From positions 1-64,000 of the forward strand of contig NZ_JARWSK010000005.1 in assembly GCF_031081985.1 (NCBI RefSeq): 64,000 nt of DNA. The letters run 5' to 3'. This document shows, in pieces, positions 16,835 to 25,839 of this stretch. Each line of letters begins with the position of its first letter. Position 1 is the first letter of the stretch. The stretch comes from Komagataeibacter xylinus (GTDB lineage: Bacteria > Pseudomonadota > Alphaproteobacteria > Acetobacterales > Acetobacteraceae). The notes below the pieces were generated by a model. The model worked only from the letters and a program-made list of their open reading frames with translations. It had not been told where the DNA came from and did no database searches. Both the position numbers and the translations under genes were made by a program.

Positions 16835-17071
16835 GGCAGCTTTCTGCTTCTCGATGTAGTCGATCGCGTCCTTCACGGTCGTGATCTTTTCAGCGGCATC
16901 CTCGGGGATCTCGACGCTGAACGCTTCCTCGAACGCCATGACCAGCTCGACCGTGTCGAGGCTGTCGGCGCCCAGATCGTCGATGAAAGAGGCATCCGGG
17001 GTGACCTTGCTTTCGTCAACACCAAGGTGCTCGACTACGATCTTCTTAACCTTATCGGCGATTTCGCTCAT
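16832..17071 (-). CDS. acpP: Acyl carrier protein
   Basis: This 79-residue housekeeping ACP has its 4'-phosphopantetheine Ser at position 37 in [16 protein letters not shown]. It carries all intermediates of type II fatty acid synthesis in the cytosol. It lies between fabG (256 bases upstream) and fabF (74 bases downstream). The long upstream gap suggests its own promoter; TTGGCG and TAATCG spaced by 18 bases on the minus strand around 17190-17220 are weak candidates. It is distinct from the sphingolipid-locus ACP at 3669. Confidence 0.98.
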   Translation of the reverse strand: MSEIADKVKKIVVEHLGVDESKVTPDASFIDDLGADSLDTVELVMAFEEAFSVEIPEDAAEKITTVKDAIDYIEKQKAA

Positions 17072-17327
17072 CTGTCTCTGCTTCCTGTCTGCCCCTGAAG
17101 AAACGGGCGGTTCGAAACGTGTTCGTCCTGTAACGTCCCTGCAAACCGATGACGTACACCGGCCCGCTTCGGACGAAGCTGCGGGCGATTAGCACGGTTT
17201 TGATGCAATCGCCAAGGCGGCGTTTGCATTTCCTGTCCGCACGCCCCGCAATGAAGGGGACAGCTGGGCTGTCAGGACTATCTTTTTTGTCACTTCAGGC
17301 CCGCTGTCCAGCAAAATATCACATTGC

Positions 17328-18083
17328 TCAGACCATCGCCATGCCACCATTGACATGAAGCGTGGCCCCCGTGACCCATCCGGCCTCGTCCGATGCCAGA
17401 TAGACCACCGCGGGTGCGATGTCACCGGGCTGGCCCATGCGGCCGAGCGGGATGGAGCCGACCAGCTTTTCCTTCTGTGCCTCGGGCAGCACGTCGGTCA
17501 TGGCGGTCTGGATGAAGCCCGGCGCCAGCGTATTGACGGTCACGCCACGGCTGCCTGCCTCCTGCGCCAGCGACTTGCCCATGCCGATCATGCCCGCCTT
17601 GGCGGCGGCGTAGTTGGCCTGGCCTGCATTGCCCGTCACCCCCACCACCGAGGCGATGTTGATGATGCGCCCCGCCCTGCGGCGCAGCATGCCCTTGAGT
17701 GCCGCGCGGCACAGGCGGAAGGGGGCGGCGAGATCCACGTCAAGCACGCGGCTCCAGTCCTCGTCCTTCATGCGAATCGCAAGCGTGTCGCGCGTCAGCC
17801 CCGCGTTGTTGACCAGAATGGACAACGGCGCACCGGCCTTCTCCTCGGCTGCGGCGACCAGCGCGTCGGCCGCCGTGGCATCCGACAGGTCAGCGGGGCA
17901 CACATGCAGGCGGTCAGCACCACCCTCGGCCCCGATGCTGGCCGCAACCTCCTCCAGCACGGCCTGGCGCGTGCCTGACAGCACGACCGTAGCCCCCTGC
18001 GCATGCAGCGCGCGCACGATCTCGCGCCCGATTCCCCCCGATGCGCCGGTCACCAGCGCAACTTTTCCATCCAGCCTGAACAT
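17328..18083 (-). CDS. fabG: 3-oxoacyl-ACP reductase
   Basis: This 251-residue short-chain dehydrogenase has the Rossmann motif TGASGGIG, NNAG, catalytic Ser in INIASVVG and YAAAK (Tyr-x3-Lys). It reduces 3-ketoacyl-ACP with NADPH. I chose the ATG at 18083 giving MFRLDGKVALVTG, the canonical N-terminus. The ATG at 18110 would add nine residues. It follows fabD by 67 bases and precedes acpP. Confidence 0.96.
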   Translation of the reverse strand: MFRLDGKVALVTGASGGIGREIVRALHAQGATVVLSGTRQAVLEEVAASIGAEGGADRLHVCPADLSDATAADALVAAAEEKAGAPLSILVNNAGLTRDTLAIRMKDEDWSRVLDVDLAAPFRLCRAALKGMLRRRAGRIINIASVVGVTGNAGQANYAAAKAGMIGMGKSLAQEAGSRGVTVNTLAPGFIQTAMTDVLPEAQKEKLVGSIPLGRMGQPGDIAPAVVYLASDEAGWVTGATLHVNGGMAMV

Positions 18084-18150
18084 GAGCTGTCCGTTCCCTT
18101 CGGTATCCATCAATCAGAATGCCCCCGGCACGCGGGCCGGAGGCGTTGTT

Positions 18151-19128
18151 TCAGCGCGTGGCCAGATAGGCTTCGATATCCGCCGGCGTGCCGACCGAGC
18201 GGGTCGCGACATCGCCATTGATGCGCTTGACCAGCCCCGCCAGCACCTTGCCCGAGCCGATCTCGACAAAGCTGTCCACGCCCATGGCCACCATGGCGTC
18301 CACGCTTTCGCGCCAGCGCACGGTGCCGGTAATCTGGCGCACCAGCAGGTCGCGGATCGTGGCCGGGTCGGTCACCTTGGCTGCCGTCACGTTGGCCACT
18401 ACCGGCACGACGGGGGGCTTGATCTCGGCCGCGTCCAGCGCCGCGCGCATGGCCTCGGCGGCAGGTTCCATCATCGAGCAGTGGAAGGGCGCGGAGACCG
18501 GCAGCTTGAGCGCGCGCTTGACGCCCTGCGCCTTGGCCAGTTCGATCACGCGGTCAATCGCCGCCATCTCGCCCGCCACGACCACCTGGCCGCCGCCATT
18601 GTCGTTGGCCACCTCGATGATCTGTCTGTGGGTCTTGCCCGCCTCATCGGTATAGGTCGCGGCCTCGGCGCACAGGCTGGCGGCACGCGCCATGTCCATG
18701 CCTACACCAATCAGCGCCGCCATGCCGCCCTTGCCCGGCGGCACGGCGGCCTGCATGGCGTTGCCGCGCAGGCGCAGCAGGCGGGCGGTCTGGGCGATGC
18801 CCAGCGCACCGGCAGCGGCAAGGGCCGAATATTCGCCCAGCGAGTGACCGGCCACCAGCGCCACGTCGCGCCTGAGGTCCACGCCGCCTTCGCGCTCGAG
18901 CACCCGCAGCACGGCCAGCGAGACGGCCATGAGCGCGGGCTGGGCGTTGTCGGTGCGGGTGAGGTCCTCCATCGGGCCTTCGAACATGAGTTTGGAGAGA
19001 TGCTGGCCCAGCGCCTCATCAACTTCCTGAAACACTTCGCGCGCCGGGGCGAAGGCCTCGGCGAGGTCGCGCCCCATTCCAACTGACTGACTTCCCTGAC
19101 CGGGGAAAACAAAGGCTTGCACAGGCAT
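18151..19128 (-). CDS. fabD: Malonyl-CoA:ACP transacylase
   Basis: This protein of about 325 residues begins MPVQAFVFPGQGSQ. The active Ser is in VAGHSLGEYSAL (about 91), and the catalytic His is in APFHCSMM (about 210). It loads malonyl groups onto ACP for fatty acid elongation. The ATG at 19128 is preferred because a GGATGGAAG stretch precedes it; the ATG at 19137 has no ribosome binding site. It opens the fabD-fabG-acpP-fabF-mltG series. Confidence 0.96.
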   Translation of the reverse strand: MPVQAFVFPGQGSQSVGMGRDLAEAFAPAREVFQEVDEALGQHLSKLMFEGPMEDLTRTDNAQPALMAVSLAVLRVLEREGGVDLRRDVALVAGHSLGEYSALAAAGALGIAQTARLLRLRGNAMQAAVPPGKGGMAALIGVGMDMARAASLCAEAATYTDEAGKTHRQIIEVANDNGGGQVVVAGEMAAIDRVIELAKAQGVKRALKLPVSAPFHCSMMEPAAEAMRAALDAAEIKPPVVPVVANVTAAKVTDPATIRDLLVRQITGTVRWRESVDAMVAMGVDSFVEIGSGKVLAGLVKRINGDVATRSVGTPADIEAYLATR

Positions 19129-19194
19129 GACTTCCATCCAGACTAACTATGGTTCTTGGGTTCATCCGCGTGATGCGGGCTGGGGCGGGCAGTG

Positions 19195-19722
19195 TCAATC
19201 ACCATCACGCCCGGCGCGCAGCAGGTGGCAGCCAAGCAGCAGCACATCCCACGGCAGGGCCGCGACCTCACGCACGCGCCAGAACCACCGCTTGTGCCAG
19301 CGCCGCGCGGCGGGCACGGATGGCGGCGGCACGCGCATGACCTGCCAGCCCATCATGCGCATGAGCACAAGGCAGCGTGGCAGGTGATAGGCGCTGCTGG
19401 CCACCGCCACCGGCCCTTTATACCCGCGCTGGCGCAGCAGCCGGGTGCAGGCGATGACGGAGGCCAGCGTGTCGGGTGCCGTGCCTTCCACCAGCACGGC
19501 ATCAGGTGGCACGCCCGCGGCTTCCAGCATGGTGGCCATGACATCGCCCTCCCGCAGGCCCGAAGGGCGCGACAGGCCGCCAGTCGGCATGTACAGCACC
19601 GGCGCACGGGCTGCGCCAAAGGCATGCGCGGCCGACAGACGCAGCCACAGGGTGCGGCCCGGCGCGCCATCAGGCTGGAGCCTTGCGCCGAATATGACGA
19701 TGGGCAGCGGCGGCTGTGGCAT
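19195..19722 (-). CDS. YdcF/SanA-like (DUF218) protein
   Basis: This 175-residue DUF218 protein starts PLPIVIFGARLQPDGAPG with the family-typical VxGARV-like strand, then MPTGGLSRPSGLREGDVM, TLASVIACTRLL and VASSAYHLPRCLV. These match the YdcF fold, which has no settled enzymatic role; SanA relatives affect envelope integrity. A hydrophobic stretch (EVAALPWDVLLLGCHLL) near the end could be membrane associated. It lies six bases after the methyltransferase gene in the same transcript. Confidence 0.75.
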   Translation of the reverse strand: MPQPPLPIVIFGARLQPDGAPGRTLWLRLSAAHAFGAARAPVLYMPTGGLSRPSGLREGDVMATMLEAAGVPPDAVLVEGTAPDTLASVIACTRLLRQRGYKGPVAVASSAYHLPRCLVLMRMMGWQVMRVPPPSVPAARRWHKRWFWRVREVAALPWDVLLLGCHLLRAGRDGD

Positions 19723-19728
19723 GGTCCC

Positions 19729-21003
19729 TCAGGCAGGCGCGCGCAGCAGCACCCGGTTGAGCGATTCCAGCGTGGTGAACATCTGCGCCCAGATCTTGGC
19801 AAAGCGGCTGGCCGAGACACCCCGCGTTTCCATGATGGCGGCAAGGTCGGCCACCGTGCGCTCGCCATCGATCAGCGGCAGGATGCCACGCGCCTGCGGC
19901 GGCAGGGCAACGGCGACCTGAAGCGTGCCGAATGCAAAGGGCAGCCGGTCATCACCCCCCATCATACGGGCGAGTTCAAGACCGGGAATCTCGCGCATGA
20001 CGGGCACGGCACCGGGCGCAAACGGGTCCGCCCGCGTAACCGGCTCGCTCACGCGGCGCACATAGGCGACATGGGTGGCCATGTTGCCTGCCACGTCCTC
20101 CGCCACGGCCTGGCGGGCGCGTTCGGGCAGGGCTGCAATCCGCTCGCGCAGGCGCGGGTCGGGCAGCAGCAGGGCGGGGTCGTAGCGGGCGGGTTCCATC
20201 AGGCAGCTCGCCGCAAGCCCCGCGCGGTCGAGCAGGGCATGGAAGGCGGTAATGTCATAGGCCCGGTCACGCGGGTTGAGCAGCAGGTCATACAGCCCCG
20301 CGTCGCCCCCGGTCAGGTGATCGCCAAAATTGGTGTTCTGCCGCAGCCAGGCGGTGGCGGGCAGATGGCGCATGACACGGCGGGCCACGTCGAGCCGCCC
20401 CTTTGGGGCCTCATCCACCGGGGCAAGGCGCTCAAGGGCATCTTGCAGCATGTACACGCCCGTGCGGCCATAAGGCGCATAGACCATCAGCCCCATGCCG
20501 CCACCAGGGGCCAGCACGCGCTCAAGGGCCGCAAGCCCGGCATCGGGGTCGGGCAGGTGGTGCAGCACGCCGCAGCAGTCGATGTAGTCGAACGGGCCGG
20601 GGGCCACCTGCGCGATATCGGTCAGGTCGCCGCGCACGAAGCGCATGTTCTCCAGCCCGCGCGCCGCGGCACGCTGGCTGACAATATCGAGTGCCGCGGG
20701 CGAACGGTCGAGGCACAGCACCTCGCCCGGCCGCCCGGCCCGCGCCATGTGGGTGGCCAGCATGATCGCGCCATCACCCGTGCCGCACCCTGCCACCAGC
20801 ACCCGCAACGGCTGCGAACGCGGGCGGGTGGCGCCAAACACCCAGTAATCGATCTCGCGCAGGTGGCTGGGGCTGCCGATCAGCAGCCTGCTTTTTTCCT
20901 CGCGCGGGTCGCGGGCGGGATAGGGGTACTGCTCGTACTGGGCCACAAGCCCGGCATCACGCCCGTCATGCGGGGCGGGAATGGCGCTTTCATCGCGGGT
21001 CAT
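19729..21003 (-). CDS. SAM-dependent methyltransferase with C-terminal PqqD-like segment
   Basis: This 424-residue class I methyltransferase has motif I VLVAGCGTGDGA (about 67), an acidic LCLDRSP strand and GVLHHLPDPDAGL. The first 40 residues (YEQYPYPARDPRE) are typical of a Pro/Tyr-rich N-terminal family. The C-terminal 80 residues contain GILPLIDGERTVADLAAIM, a pattern seen in PqqD-like winged-helix units. The substrate is unknown. It is transcribed with the binding-protein gene upstream (8-base gap) and the YdcF-like gene downstream. Confidence 0.7.
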   Translation of the reverse strand: MTRDESAIPAPHDGRDAGLVAQYEQYPYPARDPREEKSRLLIGSPSHLREIDYWVFGATRPRSQPLRVLVAGCGTGDGAIMLATHMARAGRPGEVLCLDRSPAALDIVSQRAAARGLENMRFVRGDLTDIAQVAPGPFDYIDCCGVLHHLPDPDAGLAALERVLAPGGGMGLMVYAPYGRTGVYMLQDALERLAPVDEAPKGRLDVARRVMRHLPATAWLRQNTNFGDHLTGGDAGLYDLLLNPRDRAYDITAFHALLDRAGLAASCLMEPARYDPALLLPDPRLRERIAALPERARQAVAEDVAGNMATHVAYVRRVSEPVTRADPFAPGAVPVMREIPGLELARMMGGDDRLPFAFGTLQVAVALPPQARGILPLIDGERTVADLAAIMETRGVSASRFAKIWAQMFTTLESLNRVLLRAPA

Positions 21004-21011
21004 GACGGGCC

Positions 21012-21770
21012 TCAGCGCGGCAGCAGCTTGCCGCGCTGCCAGGCCTCGGCGGCGTCTTCAGCGCTCATGCCTTCAAAACGCATGGCATGGTCAAGCGCGC
21101 TGACCACCTTGTTGCCCAGCGTCAGTTCATCAAGCTCGTCGATCAGGTCGCTGTCCATGTCGCCACGAATGGCGGAACGCAGCAGGATGCGGGCATCCTG
21201 CTCCGCGCCATAGCTGCCCTTGGGGTCATCGAGCGCGAGCAGCTTCTGGCCGTAATGCACGAAGGAAGGCTGCCAGGCGGGAATGATCTCGGGCAGGCTG
21301 GCCTCAAGCACGTGGGCTGCGTGGTCATGGGCCTCCGCGTCGGGGCGGGCGGCAATGGTGTAGCCTGCCTCGGTCAGGTTATAGGCGGCCACGACCTGGC
21401 GCACCCGGTCGAGCAGCGATGCGGGGGTCACGATCTCGCGGCTGACGGGGCAGTCGGTCGCGGCCAGCCCGGCAACCGAGGTCACGCCCGTGGCGGCGGC
21501 CTCGGGCACGCCCCAGCCAAAGACGGGACGATAAAGCTGCCCGAAGGCTTCCATGCCCAGTTCGGGGGCCAGGAAGGCTGCATCCACCTCAGGCAGCCAG
21601 GCCGAGACGAACAGGTCCACATCGCCACGGCGCATGTGCTCGATCATCTCCGCGCGCGGGGCAACGACGTATTCAATTTCCAGCTCATAGGCTTCAAGCA
21701 CGCGGGCGACAGCGGCGGCGGAGGCCTGCTGCACGGTTTCATCAAGGTGCCCGAGGGTCACGGTGGTCAT
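21012..21770 (-). CDS. Glycine betaine-type substrate-binding protein (OpuAC domain)
   Basis: This 252-residue OpuAC-family protein has VTLGHLDETVQQASAAAVARVLEAYELE at the start and DVDLFVSAWLPEV, with YNLTEAGYTIAARPDAEAH and IIPAWQPSFVH further on. It lacks a signal peptide and lipobox, beginning directly with the mature fold, and no permease or ATPase gene is adjacent. It may be a cytosolic ligand-binding protein rather than a transporter subunit. The ligand is not determined by the sequence. Confidence 0.68.
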   Translation of the reverse strand: MTTVTLGHLDETVQQASAAAVARVLEAYELEIEYVVAPRAEMIEHMRRGDVDLFVSAWLPEVDAAFLAPELGMEAFGQLYRPVFGWGVPEAAATGVTSVAGLAATDCPVSREIVTPASLLDRVRQVVAAYNLTEAGYTIAARPDAEAHDHAAHVLEASLPEIIPAWQPSFVHYGQKLLALDDPKGSYGAEQDARILLRSAIRGDMDSDLIDELDELTLGNKVVSALDHAMRFEGMSAEDAAEAWQRGKLLPR

Positions 21771-21807
21771 GTAGTTTCACTCCTTGGTGGCAAGTGTGCC
21801 CGGCCCG

Positions 21808-22605
21808 TCAGCCCTGCTGCTGGGGAACCTGCGCTGCGTGCCCGGTCTGGACCGGCGCCACGCGCTGGGGGTGCGCGGGTGCAACGGCATAGTCAAATAC
21901 GAGGGTGGTGACGATATAGGGTGCGGCGAATTTCTTGAAGGCTTCATGCGCGGGGTCGAAATAGGCCGGGTCGGTCACGACCGGGCGGCCCACGTAATAA
22001 TTGCGATCCCCCTCCGAGCGGAAGGTGACCACGAAGGCCTGCTGCAGCCCATCATCCACGCCCTCGCCGCTGATCTGGGCGCCGGTCTCGATCGAGACCA
22101 CCACGGGCGCACCATCCTCGCGGCGCGAGGTGCGGGCCAGCGCCATGAACCGGCGCACCACCTCGGCACGCTGGTCATCGGTAATGGTGGGCAGAAAGCG
22201 GAACAGCACGATATGGCGCACAAGGCCACGATGAAAACCCGCCGAGGTAAAGCGCAGCAGCCCCACCTGCGAGGCCATGAGCCGCTCGGCCCGCGTGGCG
22301 TCGCTCAATGGCGGCTCGGCTGGTGCCTGCGCCGCGCTGGCCGGAGCGGGAACCGGCACGGCGGCCGGGGCCTGGGCTGGAACCGGGGCCGCAGGAGCGG
22401 CTGATGCCGGAGCCGGAACCACGGGCGCCGTCGAGGCCGGGGGCTGGGCCGGAACCGAAGCCGCAGGAGCCGTCGCGGTCGGGGCCACGGTCGCGTCCGG
22501 GGTGGGTGTTGCAGGCGCGCCATCCGCCCACGCGGCTCCTGCCAGGAACAGGCAGCCCGCCGCGATGATGGCAGCCTGTCCCGCCCTGATGTCACGCACC
22601 TTCAT
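21808..22605 (-). CDS. Secreted protein with Ala/Pro linker and Dabb (stress-responsive A/B barrel) domain
   Basis: This 265-residue protein has a signal peptide (about 1-27, ending GAAWA), then an Ala-Pro-Val-rich linker (about 28-97) and a Dabb-type domain with LVRHIVLFRFLPTITDDQRAEV (about 128) and GDRNYYVGRPVVTDPAYFDPAHEAF (about 190). Dabb domains are small dimeric barrels, usually cytosolic, so export with a long disordered linker is unusual. The function is unknown. It sits in the leftward run between the ferritin-like and OpuAC genes. Confidence 0.72.
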   Translation of the reverse strand: MKVRDIRAGQAAIIAAGCLFLAGAAWADGAPATPTPDATVAPTATAPAASVPAQPPASTAPVVPAPASAAPAAPVPAQAPAAVPVPAPASAAQAPAEPPLSDATRAERLMASQVGLLRFTSAGFHRGLVRHIVLFRFLPTITDDQRAEVVRRFMALARTSRREDGAPVVVSIETGAQISGEGVDDGLQQAFVVTFRSEGDRNYYVGRPVVTDPAYFDPAHEAFKKFAAPYIVTTLVFDYAVAPAHPQRVAPVQTGHAAQVPQQQG

Positions 22606-22642
22606 TCAGTCTTCATTCCTTTCATGCAGCAGCCATTGGAGG

Positions 22643-23467
22643 TCAGGCTGCGGCGGTCATCCGCGCGAATTTGCGCTGGCGCATCATGAGCAGGCGGTAC
22701 ACCGCACTGCTGATCAGCCCGCTCAGCCGCCCGTGGGGCGTCCAGCCAATGGTTTTCAGAATCATGCCCGTGACCCGCACGGCATGGCGCGGCTTGTAAA
22801 GCCGCAGCACGCGCGACATGTAGGCCGCGATGCAGCGGCGGTGGTCATAGGGCATGGAGGCGGGCTCGTTGGTGGTGTGGAAGGCGGAAGCCAGTTCGTC
22901 ATCCTCGCTTTCCGTCACCCGGCCAAGGGCGATGCGGGTGCGCTGCCATGCGCCCAGGCGCTCACGCCGCAGGTAGCGCCGCATATGATCATAGAACAGC
23001 TTGAAATGCCGGTATTCATCAGCGGCAATCTGCTTGCATATGGCCTTGAGCAGCGGCTCGTCGGTGGCATCGGCCAGCGCGGTGTAGAAGGACGACGTGC
23101 CCGTCTCGACCATGCACCGCGCGATCAGTTCCCCCGTGCGTGAGCCGCGTATGGAGGCATCAACCTCAAGGTCGAGGCTGTAGGCCTGCCGGTAGCGGTC
23201 GAAGGCGGCCATGTAGTCCCAGTTCGGGTCGGCCAGCATGGCCCAGCGGCCCAGCGCATCGCCGTGCTGCACTTCCTCCACCGCCCAGTTATCCGCCGCA
23301 CGGGCAAAGGCGGGGTCATCGGCAAAGACATTTTTCAGGTAGCGGGCGTAATCAAGGCCATTACGCTCCACGACCGATGCCGCCTTGATGACGGGTATCA
23401 TGTCAGGGTCCACCCGTTGCGGGTCGAAACTGTTCCAGTTCATCTGTTCAATGCGCCAGTGTTTCAT
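22643..23467 (-). CDS. Ferritin-like di-iron protein
   Basis: This 274-residue helical protein has two carboxylate/His iron motifs, EEVQH (about 84) and DEYRH (about 171), the arrangement of ferritin-like and acyl-ACP-desaturase-like oxidases. I chose the ATG at 23467 (MKHWRIEQMNW), which has AGGTTGCG upstream; the longer frame to 23584 adds 39 unlikely residues. A C-terminal basic segment (RQRKFARM) follows amphipathic helices. The substrate could be a lipid or protein; no partner gene is adjacent. It is divergent from sucC. Confidence 0.72.
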   Translation of the reverse strand: MKHWRIEQMNWNSFDPQRVDPDMIPVIKAASVVERNGLDYARYLKNVFADDPAFARAADNWAVEEVQHGDALGRWAMLADPNWDYMAAFDRYRQAYSLDLEVDASIRGSRTGELIARCMVETGTSSFYTALADATDEPLLKAICKQIAADEYRHFKLFYDHMRRYLRRERLGAWQRTRIALGRVTESEDDELASAFHTTNEPASMPYDHRRCIAAYMSRVLRLYKPRHAVRVTGMILKTIGWTPHGRLSGLISSAVYRLLMMRQRKFARMTAAA

Positions 23468-23599
23468 CGCAACCTGCTCTTGTGCTTTTTCTCCATGAAG
23501 GCCCGCCCAGCGCGCCATTGATGAAGAGGACATGACACATGTTTCATGTTTACGCCAATCCTGACACCATCCCACCCCTGTCATTGCGCTGCCAAATCA

Positions 23600-23613
23600 T
23601 GCTAGGGGCCTAG
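23600..23613. promoter_or_regulatory. Short palindrome between ferritin-like gene and sucC
   Basis: GCTAGG GG CCTAGC is a 14-base palindrome with 6-base arms about 40 bases upstream of the sucC ATG. Its position in a divergent intergenic region makes it a possible operator. There is no independent support. Confidence 0.25.
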
Positions 23614-23652
23614 CCCGACACCGCCAATAAGAACGACAGATTGGGTCGCCAC

Positions 23653-24852
23653 ATGAATATTCATGAATATCAGGCCAAGGCGCTCCTGCGCTCCTACGGC
23701 ATGCCCGTGCCTGAAGGACATGCCGCCACCACCGCCGATGAGGCCACCACCGCGGCAGAGGCGCTTGGCGCGCCGGTTACCGTGGTCAAGGCGCAGATCC
23801 ACGCCGGTGGGCGCGGAGCCGGGCATTTCGCGGGCAAGCCCGAGGGCAAGGGCGGCGTGCGCCTTGCCCGCACCCCTGCCGAGGTGGCGCAGGCCGCCCA
23901 CGCCATGCTGGGCGAGGTGCTTGTAACCAAACAGACAGGGCCTGCAGGCCGCCTCGTGCGCACGCTGTATGTCGAATCCGGCTGCGATATCGCGCGCGAG
24001 CTGTATTTTTCCATGCTGGTCGACCGCGTGACCGGGCGCGTGGTCATTGTCGCCTCGCCTGATGGCGGCATGGAGATCGAGGACGTCGCCGCCCGCACGC
24101 CAGAGCGCATCTTCAAGGAATACATCGACCCCGCAATGGGCCTGTGCGACTACCAGTCGCGCGCGCTGGCCGTGCGCCTGGGCCTGAAGGGCCGCGAGAT
24201 CCGCGCGTTCCAGAACGTGGTGCGCGCGGCCTATACCGCCTTCACCAGCCTTGATGCCGCCATTGTCGAGATCAACCCGCTGGTCGTGACCGGATCGGGC
24301 GACCTGCTGGCACTCGACGCCAAGATGTCGTTCGACGAGAACGCGCTCTACCGCCACCCCGAGATAGCGAAGCTGCGCGACGTGCACGAGGAAGACCCCC
24401 GTGAGCGTGAGGCGGCGGAATACGGCCTGGCCTATGTGGGGCTGGACGGCAATATCGGCTGCATGGTCAATGGCGCGGGCCTGGCCATGGCCACGATGGA
24501 CATCATCAAGATGGAAGGCGAGGAGCCGGCCAACTTCCTCGATGTTGGCGGCGGCGCCACGAAAGAGCGCGTGGCGGCGGCCTTCCGCATCCTCATCGGC
24601 GACCCCAAGGTGCGCGGCATCCTGGTCAACATTTTTGGCGGCATCATGCGCTGCGACGTGATTGCCGAGGCCATCATCGCCGCCTCGCACGAGACCGGGC
24701 TGAACGTGCCGCTGGTGGTGCGCCTGGCGGGCACCAATGTCGATCGGGGCAAGGCACTGCTGGCTGAATCCGGCCTGACCATCATCCCCGCCGATGATCT
24801 GGGCGATGCCGCCCGCAAGATCGTAGCCGCCGTCCGTAACGCGGGAGCCTGA
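23653..24852 (+). CDS. sucC: Succinyl-CoA synthetase beta subunit
   Basis: This 399-residue ATP-grasp subunit begins [12 protein letters not shown] (the ATG at 23653 is preferred over a longer frame). Visible signatures are [46 protein letters not shown] and [15 protein letters not shown]. With SucD it interconverts succinyl-CoA and succinate with nucleotide phosphorylation in the TCA cycle. Some acetic acid bacteria replace this enzyme by a succinyl-CoA:acetate CoA-transferase, so its presence matters. Malate thiokinase (MtkA) is the main alternative, but the GGIMRCD motif favours SucC. Confidence 0.92.
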   Translation: MNIHEYQAKALLRSYGMPVPEGHAATTADEATTAAEALGAPVTVVKAQIHAGGRGAGHFAGKPEGKGGVRLARTPAEVAQAAHAMLGEVLVTKQTGPAGRLVRTLYVESGCDIARELYFSMLVDRVTGRVVIVASPDGGMEIEDVAARTPERIFKEYIDPAMGLCDYQSRALAVRLGLKGREIRAFQNVVRAAYTAFTSLDAAIVEINPLVVTGSGDLLALDAKMSFDENALYRHPEIAKLRDVHEEDPREREAAEYGLAYVGLDGNIGCMVNGAGLAMATMDIIKMEGEEPANFLDVGGGATKERVAAAFRILIGDPKVRGILVNIFGGIMRCDVIAEAIIAASHETGLNVPLVVRLAGTNVDRGKALLAESGLTIIPADDLGDAARKIVAAVRNAGA

Positions 24853-24857
24853 AACCC

Positions 24858-25730
24858 ATGTCCATTCTCGTCAACAAATCCACCAAGGTGATCACGCAGG
24901 GCTTTACCGGCGCGCAGGGCACCTTCCACACCGAGCAGGCGCTGGCCTACGGCACCCACATGGTCGGCGGCGTGACCCCCGGCAAGGGCGGCAGCGTGCA
25001 TCTGGGCCTGCCGGTGTTCGACACCGTAGCGCAGGCGCGGGCCGCAACCGGGGCCGATGCCTCGGTCATCTACGTGCCGCCCGCAGGTGCCGCCGATGCC
25101 ATCCTTGAGGCCATTGCCGCTGGCATCGGGCTGATCGTGTGCATTACCGAGGGCATTCCCGTGCAGGACATGGTGCGCGTGCGCGCCGCGCTCGAGCAGT
25201 CGGCCAGCCTGCTCATCGGCCCCAACTGCCCCGGCATCATCACGCCTGATGAATGCAAGATCGGCATCATGCCCGGCCCCATCCACCGCCGCGGGCATGT
25301 GGGCATCGTCTCGCGCTCGGGCACGCTGACCTATGAGGCCGTGGCCCAGACCACCGCCATCGGGCAGGGCCAGAGCACCTGCGTGGGCATTGGCGGTGAT
25401 CCGGTCAAGGGCATGGACTTTACCGACGTGCTCGCCCGCATGATCGAGGACCCCGACACGCATTCCATCGTCATGATTGGCGAGATCGGCGGCACGTCGG
25501 AAATCGACGGGGCGGAACTGATCCGCGCAAGTGGCACGCACAAGCCGGTCGTGGGCTTCATTGCCGGCGCCACCGCCCCTCCCGGCCGCCGCATGGGCCA
25601 TGCGGGCGCCGTGATTACCGGCGGGCACGAAACCGCAGGCGCCAAGATCGAAGCCCTGCGCGCAGCGGGCATCCATGTCGCCCCCAGCCCCGCTGAACTG
25701 GGCACGACGCTGGCCCGCGTGCTGGGCTGA
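24858..25730 (+). CDS. sucD: Succinyl-CoA synthetase alpha subunit
   Basis: This 290-residue subunit begins [18 protein letters not shown] with the CoA-binding Rossmann domain. The phospho-His lies in [13 protein letters not shown] (about 244). [23 protein letters not shown] and [12 protein letters not shown] are family signatures. It follows sucC by five bases and ends at a strong terminator. No mdh or sucA gene accompanies the pair, unlike the common alphaproteobacterial order. Confidence 0.95.
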   Translation: MSILVNKSTKVITQGFTGAQGTFHTEQALAYGTHMVGGVTPGKGGSVHLGLPVFDTVAQARAATGADASVIYVPPAGAADAILEAIAAGIGLIVCITEGIPVQDMVRVRAALEQSASLLIGPNCPGIITPDECKIGIMPGPIHRRGHVGIVSRSGTLTYEAVAQTTAIGQGQSTCVGIGGDPVKGMDFTDVLARMIEDPDTHSIVMIGEIGGTSEIDGAELIRASGTHKPVVGFIAGATAPPGRRMGHAGAVITGGHETAGAKIEALRAAGIHVAPSPAELGTTLARVLG

Positions 25731-25739
25731 CCCCTGTTT

Positions 25740-25785
25740 CCGGCGATGGCCCCATAGCAATAAAAGTGTGGTCATCGCCGGTTTT
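25740..25785 (+). terminator. Rho-independent terminator of sucCD
   Basis: CCGGCGATG (25740-25748) pairs with CATCGCCGG (25773-25781) around a 24-base loop that can itself pair partly. It is followed by TTTTG. It lies nine bases after the sucD stop. Confidence 0.65.
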
Positions 25786-25839
25786 GTATGGCACAGCCGG
25801 AAGCGTTTTTTCCACCACCCGCCAGAGGACCAAAGCCCG

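Noticed and set aside
19192-21213. A 673-residue open frame opposite the methyltransferase
   Set aside because: It is a mirror of GC-rich coding sequence on the other strand. It shows no family motif, and the leftward genes explain the region.
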